Origin: Eudromia elegans
Taxonomy: Eukaryota; Chordata; Aves; Tinamiformes; Tinamidae
Direction: 5' to 3'
Assembly (NCBI GenBank): GCA_003342815.1
Contig: PTEX01000032.1
Location: 495,882 to 559,881 of the forward strand
Length of the DNA stretch: 64,000 nucleotides
Part shown: positions 11,801 to 23,800 of the stretch, one piece after another
Numbering within the stretch: the stretch's first letter is position 1
How the letters are laid out: every line of letters begins with the position of its first letter
The notes under the pieces: generated by a model
Database searches by the model: none
The model's input: the letters and a program-made list of their open reading frames with translations, nothing else
What the model was told of the DNA's origin: nothing
Made by a program: the position numbers and the translations under genes

Positions 11801-14800
11801 CTTCGAGACCACAAAGCCTGCATTTAATTTGCTATCTTAGAGCCAAAAGATGCCTGACTCTTTTTATGACAGTTTGATCCTCAGAATGAACATTTATAAT
11901 ACCTGGAAATTTCTGTTAGCCTCTTTACTGTGCAGTTTGACTTCCTGAGCACTAAATGTCTATATTAAATCCTCTGGAATCAGATGTGCCCTGAGCAGTT
12001 GGGTCTATCTGAAGCCTTTTATTTTTTCCCATTCTAAAGCTATTCCTTAACCCACAAATTGAGGGATAAGTGACCATTTAAAAAAAAGAAATGAAAGAAA
12101 GCTTTGACATACCCTGAGGTCACATGTTTCAGTCCTGGCATTCATGTTGCTATTGTTTCGGCCCCATTTCCCCTGCAATGCTCAGACAGCTCAGCTTGCT
12201 AAAAAGCTCTCCACATTCTTCTTTTAAGGCATAGGATGCAATTATTTATTTATTTATTTATTTATTTTGTGTGAATATGATCTTGGAAACCGGTTTGAGA
12301 TTCAAAAATGGGCCTGGTAGGTCAAGGCTACTCTTGCAAAATGTTATTATTTTTGTTATTTATTAGTTGTACAGTGGCAACACGTGGTAGCAGTGCCAGC
12401 TGGTAGGAGTCCCCTGTGTTAGCCTTCCATGTGCTGCAGTGCTTTGCTCCTCTGTAGGGCTCTTCTGGTTTTTCAGACGTTGTGATGTGATCATTGTGGT
12501 TCCACAGGTGAAGAAACTCCAAGCTGAGTGACAAAAGACTTGCCTACTCACACCATCCAATAATTTGCCCTGTTATCCAGCATCTGAGCCAAGGAAAGAA
12601 GGCAGTTCTGCAGAGTACGTGTCCAGTGGTCTCAGTCTGCTTGGATATATTTAATGGAGGAGCTTTGTCTCAAAGACTTTACAGTCTAAACTGATGATTC
12701 TCAGCTTTGCTTTTGCAGATGCTGGCATTTTCCATAGAGCTTTCAGGTTATCAAGCTCGGGGGGAGCATGCTGAGGGCAACCCATAGCAGACTCCTTAGC
12801 TGCCTTTCCCTGACTCTGGTAAAGCAGCCCCTGGACAGCTAGAGCCTTTCCCTTCATAGGTTGAACATAAGCCATCCAGCTTGATTCTGGTGTGGCAATA
12901 TGAACGATATGAGCCGGGGATTTGGAGGGGAGGGATAAGAGGTGCAAATGCAGCCCAGAAAGCAGTGGGGGCCAATATGTGGACCCACCTCCTGGGGTTG
13001 GCCTGGAGGATGAAGCCTGTTTGCCCAACTTATGCCTGGCAAGGCAGAGACCATCGGCTTTATTTCTATTTATGTACTTGACTCTCTGACATCTTGACCA
13101 CACTAGCGTGGGGCATGTCATTTATTTAGTGATAGTGGCTTGGCATTTCCTGTTGCTTTGCTCCTACAACTGTTTCCAAAGGTGGTGTAACTCCAAAATT
13201 GACTAAGGCTTTGGTTATATTCTTGCTGATTTTAAATGCATATACCCCTTCCCTCCTGTCCCCCAACTATTCCAAATATATCTGTGTCAGTAGGTCTGAG
13301 AAGGTCTCCTGATGCTTACAATGTGCTAGTTCCTTAGGATGGTTGCTGGATGACTTTGCTGCCTCTTCTGTCTTCCTTAGGAAGTGTGGAAGACTCTCAT
13401 TCCAGCTGTTTCCTCAAATTTCCCCAGTGCAGTAGCTTAAAGAAAAGGAATTGCTACATGGGAAAAGCACTGACTTATTCCTATGTTGGTGCCAAATGGT
13501 GCAACCCAGCCAAAGTCAATTAATACACGGTTCTTTACAATGGAGGTAGCCTGGACCCAAATCACTGGCAGGGTTCTTGCCTGTGCTCGGATGGTGACTA
13601 TATTAGCACCAGGCTTGGTTTGGCAAAGTCCTGTTTCATTTCTCCGGATTTGTGCAGCCCAAGAAATGCCCTGCAGAATTTCTGCTCTAAATTATTGCAG
13701 GTGGTAGCCTAAGCTTTTACTTGCCTTTTTGCTTGTAGGGCTGTATTCACTGTGCCTGTTGCCTGGGCAGAAGGGAGTTTGCAGTGGGGATCCCTGCGCT
13801 GGTGGCAACTGCTCAAGGTCACCACAGACTCACCGGGGTATGAGGGCTGCTTGAGGTAGCAAGTCTGACACAGCTGAATGTGCCTGGCATGGAGGCCGAG
13901 TGTGCAAAGTCATGGGGGTTTGGACCCCAATTCCAGTTGAATATGAACTAGCAGCTACCCTGCAGCTGGTACCTGCTTCATGTATATAAGCTGTATACAC
14001 AGCTCTGTATATATGGCCTGCAGTCGTGTCCTTGCGTGCAGGGAGACCTTTCTGCAGGGATTTAGCAACGATTGCCAAGAGGGAGTGAGTCCTGGGGAGA
14101 TGGGGCAGGATGCAGGGAACGGGGCGTTCGCTCTCCCGGATGACAGCACATGCCCTGGCGCTCTCTTTTCTGTAGTAGCTTGCGAATGTTTTTTGGTCTC
14201 ATTTGCCCTTCCCCCTTCTTATCCTTTTGGCTTCTCACACAATTACAGACTCAGCCTGTGTGACTGTATGAAAGGCATTTCCTCCTGTTACTTTTTTTTT
14301 TCCCCTAAGTCGGCTTCAGCCCACCAGCTGCTTTCCATTAGTGCTCCACACACACACACAGGCGAGAAGGGCAGCGTGTGATCCTCAAGGCACCACTGAG
14401 CTACAGAAACGCCTCCGAAACGCTCCCGGACAGGCCGCTCAGAGCGGGCTGCAGGTGAAAGGAGCTCAGCACACGGGACCTGTCCCTGGCAAGCGAAGGG
14501 GCCGGGGCGCAGGCCAGGGGCTGTCTGCATGCAGCGTGTGAAAGCTGTGAGTAGGTCTCTTTTATGTGCACCCTTGTTTGCTCTGGATATCTCTTCAAGG
14601 ACAGGAACTGAGTGTTGGCTGATGCTGCAGGGAATTACCACCGCTGTTTGATCCCGGGAAGAGAGTATTTTTATTGATATTAAATATTGTCAGGCTGCTT
14701 ATCCAGACTTCCTAATAGCTACTATTACTGTATTATTTGTGGTCTGTGGAAGCAGGCCTTGAACTTCCTCAAGCTTTCCCTCCTGCCATGGTGGTTACAA

Positions 14801-17800
14801 GAGCAGCCTTCATTAGCTGTGCAAGCTCCCTCTCCTCGCTGTTACCAGCAAAGGAAACAAGTCCTAGTGTAAACTGCTGCTTGTGCCATTCCCATATGCC
14901 TGCTAAAAACAGCTATGGTCTGGCGGAGTCCCCCACTAACGGTGACCAGCTGGGCAAAACTATGGGCAATTTGTCACAGAAACGCGGTGCTGTAGAAGCA
15001 TGTGATGAGATGGGCTGTGCAGGGTCAGACTCCAGTACCCGTGCTGTGCAGCATTGCTTCAGCAGAGATGTCTGTGGGATCCTGTGCTCTTCAGTGTGTG
15101 CTTTGAAGTGCAGCTTGCTCAGGGCCTTGCACCGAGAGCAAAGGAGCTTTGCTCCAATAAGCTCAAGAGATCTGAGAACTGGGTGGAAACCTTGCTTCTT
15201 CTGCTCTTGTTTTACAGTTGGCTCTGAAATGCAGAGGGAGAACTTGCAGAGACTGAATTTGGCTCAGTTACTGTCCCTGGATTAAAAAGTTCACTGATAG
15301 TTCCTCGGCTTGCAGGGTTCCCCAGCAGGAAAGCAGCCAGGCGCACTTTGTCAGAACGAAGTCCTCTAACGTCCTTTAAAAAGACAGAAAAGCCTTTAAC
15401 CTGTCAGTTCCCTTCTGCTGATGAATGTGATCTGATCTCTAAAGCTTTTTTCATGCTGTGTTTTTATGAAACTCAGTGCTCAGGAAAAATAGAGGCATTT
15501 TTCCCAGGGTCCTGCTGCAGCTTAAAGTGTGTTTTGGGGGCGGGCTGGCTACAAGAGGGTGGCCTAGAGGATGGGTGAGTGGTATGAGTCTCCTTATGCC
15601 GATCCATTGTGTTGTGCCAGGTGTGTTTCTGAAGTTCAGAGCATAAGCTTGCCACCACATGATGTTTGCCACCAAAAGGAAAAGGGTCTTTCAAAGCTCC
15701 AGGCAAAAATTTCACCTCTTCAGCCCGTTGTCTCTGTCTTCTTTATGCTGTCAGGACAGTAATCAAAAGCAATGACTCATATTCCCAAGTCCTTATTTCT
15801 TCAAGCGTTTATTTGTTGCAGAGAAGGCTACTTAGGGGTCAGCATCTCCTTCGAGCTCTCTCCAGTGGGGTTTTCCAAAAGGCTCATGCAGAAGGATAGG
15901 AATGAGGGTGGTGAAGGTGGTGTAGGGGCCTGCTTACTGTGTCAGGTCTCCAGCTCCTCTGTTTCATCTTCCTGCATGTGCAAGGAGGCTCTGTGTCTTC
16001 TGAACCTGAGCAGAAACATTTCTGTTAGTCTTGGGTCTTTGGTAAGTGGAGAAAACTTGGGCCCCATACAACGTTAGCTGCCCAGGAACCTGGATACACA
16101 GACCAAAAGGTCTCCTCTCTTTTTAGAGGTCATATTTAGCACACGATAGACATGCTCGCGTATTGTCCTCTGCTGTGCAAGGGGAACGGTCAGAACACAG
16201 CCCTGGGGTTCAGCCCTGTCACTGCCTCCTGTTATGGTGCAATCCAGATACCTGTCCAGCTGCCCTGCTTTGTGAAAGGGAGGTGAGGCTGTTTCCGTGG
16301 CACCTGGATAGCGTTTCTAGGACTCCTTAGTCCCTCTAATGATGTGAGGAGCTCCAATTGAGTGCAACATGGTAGGTTTATTAATGAAAATTGTGTTTAG
16401 GACAGCAGGGAGCATATATCTAAACTGTCAGATCAGATAAGCACAGTTGCCTGCTTTGAAAAGAAATCTCTGCAACTCTGTAGGAGTTTTATTGCTTTAG
16501 GATACAGCCTGGCATTGCAAATTCCAATGGCAAATTGGATCCAATAATGTCAGGCTTGTTTTGATTGTAGTTGTACAGGAAAACTCTGTGTTGTTTGCAA
16601 GTAATTCATTAATTCATAGGTTGAATAATCAATCCCTGCCCTGTTCAGGGACACATGAGCATTGTGTTCAGAATCCCTGTAGCTCTCAGGAAGCTTTCAG
16701 TGTTTCCCATGGCCGTGCGTGGAAATTACTGTAGACAACTGAGTGGGCAGTGGCAGATTTGGCTTTTAAGGTGTCTAGTGGATACTCCGCATCTTGGTAC
16801 AGCACCTCAGCAACAGGTTTGTGCATACGCAGGGACTGCAAACACTGTGTGAAGGAGGGGTAAGAGCAGGGTCTGCTGCTGCTCTCCTGTGACTGCCCCT
16901 CTCCCAGGGGAGAGTCTCCTTCATCCCTCCAGGAGCTCCATCTCCCAGGTACCCTCAGCATCTCCTGGCCCAAACAGTATTGAAAATGCTGCTATAAAAG
17001 GCCAATTATTTGAGCTGATATTCTTATCAGTAGAAATCAGGGCACATACTGTATTTGCTTAAAACTTTGTCTGTGGGAAAGCGTGCGGGGTGCACAGGGT
17101 TGGTGAGCCAATTCAACCCAACGAGCACAGCAGTGATACGGGCTGGCCACGTGCAGCGCTGCATCTGTCAGATGCCATTAGGGGCTGGAGTTGGTGAATG
17201 TCTGGGGGTTCGATCGTTTAATGCCTCTGCACTCACATGTATTTCTGTCGATGGCTTTGCGTCCTCTCTATCTCCATTACATCGATCTCCAGGCTAGGGT
17301 TTGTTACCCAGAACTTTTGCTGGCTGTTCTCTGTAAAGTGCAAGAGACTGCAGCCCAAATTTGAAGCCTTAACGTTGTCTGAATGCTAACTTTTCTTAAG
17401 ATATTTCTTTAGTCTTTTAATGGTGGAGCTTTGTTTTGTCTTTTTCTTGTAATTTTAGTATTGGTTAATCTGGAAAGCTTGGAAAAATCTGTGAGGGCTT
17501 TCCTTTCCTTGAGTTACTCTTCAGTCCTCTGGACAGTAATGATGCTGCCATTATGTACAAAATGGCACGATACCATTGGACCTAAAAAGGGGCACATTTG
17601 GTGATTCCTGCTGCACCTTTGCAAATGAGTTTTGAATTCTATTTGCCCCAGAAAGCTCAGTTATAAATCTGAGTTAATGCAAGAGCTGATTTGACTGTAA
17701 AGAGACTGCCTTGGAGCTGAACTGCTTTGCAATTAAAGTTTTACTTGTAAAAAAGATATACCAAATGGAAATAAATGCTTACAGTTATAAGCACAGCAGT

Positions 17801-20800
17801 CAAAATCTCTCCAAGGATCCTGAAGTGAGAAGCTGAGATGATGGAGTAATTTAAATAAATGTAGAGCCAGGGAAAACAAAGCTGAATATAAAATCAACAT
17901 TGTGCCTGGCTTTGGTTTTATTTAAGGTGAGTAAAGCAGAAATTAGAGGCATAATGAACCAAATATCAGGCCCAGGTATTATGTGAAAATAAGCTGATGT
18001 CTGGGGACTTGCCAGTTCACCATTGCAAATTTCTTGATTATTTTCTCTATGTTTCATTTCAAATACACTATCCTTTCCCTGAAGGAAAGTATAATGTAAC
18101 CAATGTGCATGGCATATAAAGCTGAGTAGGAAAAAATGGAACCAATTTGTATTTTAATGGAGAAAAGAAGTCAATGTGAAAAACTGCTGATGACCACTTT
18201 GATCAAAGTGTGCAGGAAATACGAATATTTCCAGAGAGAGTTGATGAGATGTGGGATAAAGGGGGAGAAGAGTTATGTGGTAATGATTATCCCAAAGCAA
18301 AATCCTTAAAAGCTGTATTTCCTGTTGTCTCTCGGTATTGTGTAACAAATGCTTCAAAAACATCCTCAGTGCCTTCTACTTAGAAAAGATGCAGTCGTTG
18401 CTGGTCTCTGCAGTGTCTCCACCGATGTCAGCAGGTTGAGATGAGGCTGTTTGGAGGTGCGGTGCATTAGCCCACGGCTCACGGGTGACCTGCTAAGATA
18501 GAAGGAACCCGCCCTGCTTCCTCTCCTTTCCTACCTGCACCTCAGCAATCTGGCAATTGGCATCTCTGTGGCAGTAGCAGAGGGAAGACTTACTCTAGAC
18601 TGTTTTTCCATAGAGCCCTGTCTCCTTTACAACCATGGCCCATTGCCTTTATTTCAACTCATTTTGCTTCAAACTCTGGATTTGTGCGCTTTATGTTTTG
18701 AGGTTACCTGGGTATGGGGTGTCCATGGTTTATCCTGAAGTGCTCGAACCCTTGGGCATGGCAGATTAGAGGAGGTGTGGGTGATAGAGAAGAAAATACT
18801 TATTTACTGATGGGCCAAATCAATATAAAATTGTAATCTTACTGCTAAGACACCTTATCAGTTTTGTTACACTACTTTTAGGCAGAAATTATTATGCAAA
18901 GTATGCAGAAAAGGAAACAGGACTTGTTTCTGAATATTTTCATTTATTAATAAAGATTTCTTACTCTTTAAATCCTGGCCCAGCGTAGTGGAACTGCTAG
19001 CTATGGAAAGGTATCACTGAGCCGGCTGCCCTGACAAAGGGCCGTATTCATGAGCTGCCCTGCTAAACTGTCACGTTCCCATTGTCACTTGACATTTCTC
19101 CTGTAACTCTCGTGGTCTGCTGCTTAATTCCTTTGTCCCTGACAGACACCCATTTAGGAGTCTTGGAAAATACCAAGTGGAGCCAGTTAACATTGAATGA
19201 TCTTAAAACTAGACTGAACTTTTGTTTTCATCGGGGAGGAAGATGATGCCATCAGCTAATTTGGTTGATCAATAGCCCTGCTTGCAGATAAGGTTTCAAA
19301 GCTTGTGGCTAAAAGCTGATTGCACTGGATCCAAAATAAATTTGATCTATTGGCTTCCACAAATGTAGCGTAGCCAGGATGATGGTTCAGTGCTGATGCT
19401 TAATTCATTTTTGTAATGCTGACAGACTAGACTTGGTGCCTGCTGTGAGGACGCTGTATTACATGAACCATTCAGCAGTGCAGCTCTTACTTAAGAGGTT
19501 TTTTACAGTAGCATGGAGCTGTCACTCTCTAGCAAATGGGGCTCGTAAAGACTCGTTATTCTGAGACTGGGAAGCGTTGCAGTCTCTGTTGGTGTTTAAT
19601 GGCTTTCTTTCATTTAATGCAAACTTTGATTCTGATTTCCTAAAAAGAAAGAGGTGTTGGTGAGAAATGAGACTGGTTTGTTAGCGTTGGCTAGATAAAT
19701 AAGTTGTTACTGAAAAATGAGGAAAAGCTCCGTGACTGAAATGTGGAATGAGTATGCAGGCCCTGTTTGTGATAGGCATTTGGGAATGCAGTTTTAGAAT
19801 GCAGTTTAGATCTGGCAATGTTCATTCTTTATGCAGGGTGAGACCATAGGCTTTGGAGATTAAAAGTTAACCGATTCTTTCATCTTTATTTCAGTGACCA
19901 TATCATGGCTACAGCACCAACAGATGTCATACAATCACCTGAAACAGGGGAGGTGGTTGAAGAATGCACAGGTAAGAAGTTGTTCTTTGAATATATAACT
20001 GATATGGAAGTCAGAGTTTATTTCCTCTAGGTTATTAAGGGGTCTGTTTGGCTGTTTTGCAGGATTGCCTTGGTTTTCTTAACGTATGAAAAGATTCCTG
20101 CATGGCTTTGCTTGCTGGCAATATTATGGGAGGAATTTTTAGTGTGGAGTGCAGGAGAGCAAAAACCTGTTGTAGGATCTTCTATGGGTTTGCATTTCCA
20201 AAAATCTGGTTGTTTTGATGCTGATGTACGGGGGAGACACGGGGGAGTGCAGTAACAGATGGGAAAGAAAAATGTCTTACCTGTGCCAGAGCACTGTCTT
20301 AATTAAAGCAAATCAGACTAATTTTGAGCAAATATGTAAGTAACAAAATGGCTGAGGTATTTAAAGAGGAATGGCTGTCGTATCGCCTCTTTTACTTTTG
20401 GGGGAGGCTGTTATTTCATGGATATCTTCAGTGTTTCAGTGTTTCAAAGATCATTTTGCTCTATCCTTTGGGAATACACTTGCCAACTTCAAAATATAGG
20501 TAGACAACAGAAACAAATGGCAAAGTGAATGTTAGCTGAACTTATCTGCCTGCATGGCAGATGGGTGTGGGTGAAGAAGTCTACTAACATTAGCCTTGCT
20601 GAATTCTGTGATTTTATTGCCCGTCTGACAATACTGAGTATTTTTATGAAATTTGTTCATTCAGAATCGTGGTTTTTTTTTTTGGGGATGTGTGTGTGCG
20701 TGGAATTTTGTTTGTGTTTTTTAAATTATGTGTTGTTATTGGTAAAAGCATTTGAGGACAAAACTTGCATATGTGTCCTGAATGCATCTCTGGAAGTCAG

Positions 20801-23800
20801 AAAGCATAGAAGATGCCTAAACGAACCATTTCATTTAAATAATGTTTATTGAGCTCCCAAATCAGATGTTTCCTTTGTTTTCAAGTAATCTTGCCTTTTT
20901 CTGTCATTTTTATAGTCTCAGATTTGCACTGGAGAACATCTTTCTCCTATCCTTTAATAGGAAAAAATCACTCAGTGAGCAGAAAGGCATGTGCTAATTT
21001 GCTCTGTGTACATTACACAAACAATAAGTTTTTGTTTTTTTTTTTTTTTTTTTTAAAAAAAACAGAATAAAATAACTTTAAAAAGCAAATACCTGCTCTT
21101 GTAAACTTGTAGTAGGAATAAGCAACTCATTTTCATTTTTGGGAAGGCTTTTGCTTTTTAAAGGCAGTAGCCTTGAAGTTTAATTTAGGGTAAGTGTTCA
21201 AGTATTCTGAATCATTATTCATCAATGGGTGAGTGGGCAATACGCACAGCTGTCTGAGCTAGGATTTAACTCCTTGTTTTGACTGGATTTTTGTTAAGCA
21301 TTTTTTCCACTTTAATAAAACCATTTTTAATATAAGTTCATATGTCATGGAGCACTTTACAGTTTTGAGCTATGGTGGGCTGCTTCCCAGTGCACTGAAA
21401 TGTAGGCACCTCCATGTGTAACATGGCTTGCTTTTAACTTGCAAAATCAGTGTACAGCTATTTGCAGCAGGAAACGTAGATGAACACTGTGGCTCTGAAC
21501 CGTGTCTACTGCCAGATACTCACACGGAGCAGAACCGATTGCACAGTTCTCATCTGGTTGCAACATGAAGTATTCAACAGTGATTTTATCTGTCTTTTGG
21601 AGTAATAATGCGGCAAGTGCCCGTCTTGGATAGCTGCAGGGAAGCCTCCTGTTTTCCATTCCTGGGGAAAGGCTGAGGGCGTGCAGCTGGGCGGCGTGCA
21701 GCTGAGGAGTCCTTGCTGCTGCGGGGGATGTGCCCTGCGCATCAGCTCAACATTAGTGCCCTTCAGTAATGCTGGCACTAGAATGTGACTCTTTTTGCTG
21801 CCCATATCATTGATGGCTGTCCAGGGTACATCATAATGCCCTTGTTTTTCATTTAGACTGTCTTTAAAGTGGAAAGTTATCCTTGTACATCAGTGTGTTC
21901 CTTGAGTCACTGTAGCAGATGTTGCTGGGGGATCATTTTGGGGAGTTATTTCAAGAGACTTCCTAATTATTTTGTTTTACTCATCTAAAATAAACCAGTC
22001 CGCCTTTATGAAGATTGGTGGGAGAATATTGCATACGATGTGTAATTGCTCATGTTGGTAGCAGTGATTGTAGGCTGGCATTTCCAAGGACTCTCTGAAG
22101 GACTCTCAACGTGTTGGTTTTTGAGAGGCCTCTTAGTTGCTCTGTGACCTTCCCGTCTCATCAGCTCCTGCTGGGTGAGACTCCCTGAGCCCTGTGTGTG
22201 TCCCAGCAAATCCAAGGCCGTCTCCCTGTCCATGCCACCCAACGCGGCAATGTCACCGTGTGCCCAGTGCCCGCGGCTCCGGAGAGCGGCCGGGGACTGG
22301 TCGAGTGGATCTCAGCGTCATTGTCCATCTCTCAAAGTGGCCACTGTCCTGGGCATGGTGCAGCTGCCCCAGCAAGGCCCTTTGGCAGAGATCCCCACAC
22401 GTACAGGGCATACATTGAGGCAGAGCATTGCCGACTAAATCACTGCTGGAGAAGACAATAATTGTGTTGAAATAATGCCTTGCTTATGAGGAGATCTTCC
22501 AGCTGTGGGCATTTATTACGCCATCTGCCTTAAAATCTTAATTGAACAATGACTTTGGCTCTGATGCACAGTGATGTTAGTGGTCTGCATAAGTGTTTGA
22601 GTCAATCACAAGGGTCTTAGCACAATAGTTTCTCGCCAGCCACTCCAAAGGGACCCTTCATAATAAATAAGATGTTAAGGTATCTTAGGTTATTAAAAAA
22701 TGAAAGAAGTCAATTGTGTTTCTTATGGTTTGTTTTTTCTTCTATTTTTATTTCTCTTCATTTGGACAATGGAAAATCTGAAGTCAGAACAAGAGACCTA
22801 AAGCTGTGTTCTTAGGCCTGCTATGTTTGAAGGTTTCATGTCCTGGAAAGGAATGTGATAATTTAAGAGCAATTTGCTTCATTGGCCAAGGGGGAGTTGT
22901 TGATTTTATTTTGGGATGATGGTTTAATGTGGAAACATCTTTTGGCTTTAGGATTTATAAATACTTTATACAGAAATTTGAATCCTTTTGCCAAATCTTG
23001 AATATTCTTCAAATGTTGACTCCTTACAGCGCTGAGTAAAGACATAAATGGAACTAAACTAAGCTCAGATATGAGGAGTTAAAGACATTAAGACATTAAA
23101 TTAATTGCTTTACTGAAAATGAATTAAGTATGACTTGCATCATCACTGAACAGCTATAGTTAGATACATTTTATATATAAGATGTATTTTTTTTACTTCT
23201 TCTTTTTTTCAATAGAATGGAACCTAAGCAAGCATCAGCATTGTCATCTTATTGGGAATGCTGCTTTGTAGGTAGCAAATCAATGAATTGCAGTTTCACC
23301 TTTCACTGGACTCCAGCATTGAATTATTAACAAAGTAGCTGAGTGGAAGTGAATGGGCTGCTGGAGCCTGTGACTCTCCATAGGCTCCTCCTGAGTTTAA
23401 GCAAAAATATTCTCCAAGCTAAGCAACATCTCCAACTTCATAAATTTCCTTCTTTCTTCTTTTTATGTAGCAGGAAGGAAAAAATCCAAATTTCAGACTT
23501 TCAAGAACTTCTTTGCAAAGAAGAAAAGGAAAGAGCCTCCAGCTCCCAGGGGTGAGAGTAATTTAAAACCCAGCCAGTCCAGCAGCGATGTCAGCATCTC
23601 CGTGCTCGACTCCACAGCGCTTCATTCACCAAAGGAGGCTGGGTAAGCTGATGGGGAAGGAAAATAAATAAATAAAAGCAGACTTCTCCTCACAGTAGGA
23701 TGAAAGCATGAGCTGGCCCCTTAGGAGCAATCTCTGTCCAAGTCTGTGCAAAACAAGCCCTAATGTTGATGAAGGAATTTCAGGAATTTCCTCTTTCTTT

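Larger units (their letters stand above)
5808..19894 (+). other. KIAA1210: KIAA1210 intron 1 (14.1 kb)
   Basis: This is a large first intron with no exon I can support. It holds a 19-base tandem duplication (9072-9119), a T/A-rich ATTT repeat (12241-12267), an A run (11523-11538) and a CpG cluster near 14408-14512. Two long stop-free frames (8261-8788 and 14737-15285) look like noncoding translation and show no family resemblance. Confidence 0.6.

Noticed and set aside
12651..13121. 156-codon minus-strand open frame
   Set aside because: No motif, no splice context, and overlapping open frames on both strands in the same GC-rich piece.
13983..14014. TATA-rich palindrome-like sequence in intron 1
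   Set aside because: The arms are only six bases and the sequence is AT-biased. No promoter context such as CpG, initiator or exon follows.
14737..15285. 182-codon open frame in KIAA1210 intron 1
   Set aside because: The translation is Cys-, Ser- and Leu-rich without any domain. No Kozak, promoter or splice context was seen, and length alone is expected by chance in 64 kb of mildly GC-rich sequence.
23552..23557. GTGAGA as the exon 3 donor
   Set aside because: Using it would end exon 3 in phase 1 and break the join to exon 4. The longer exon matches the next exon in phase and keeps a Ser-rich family-like block.
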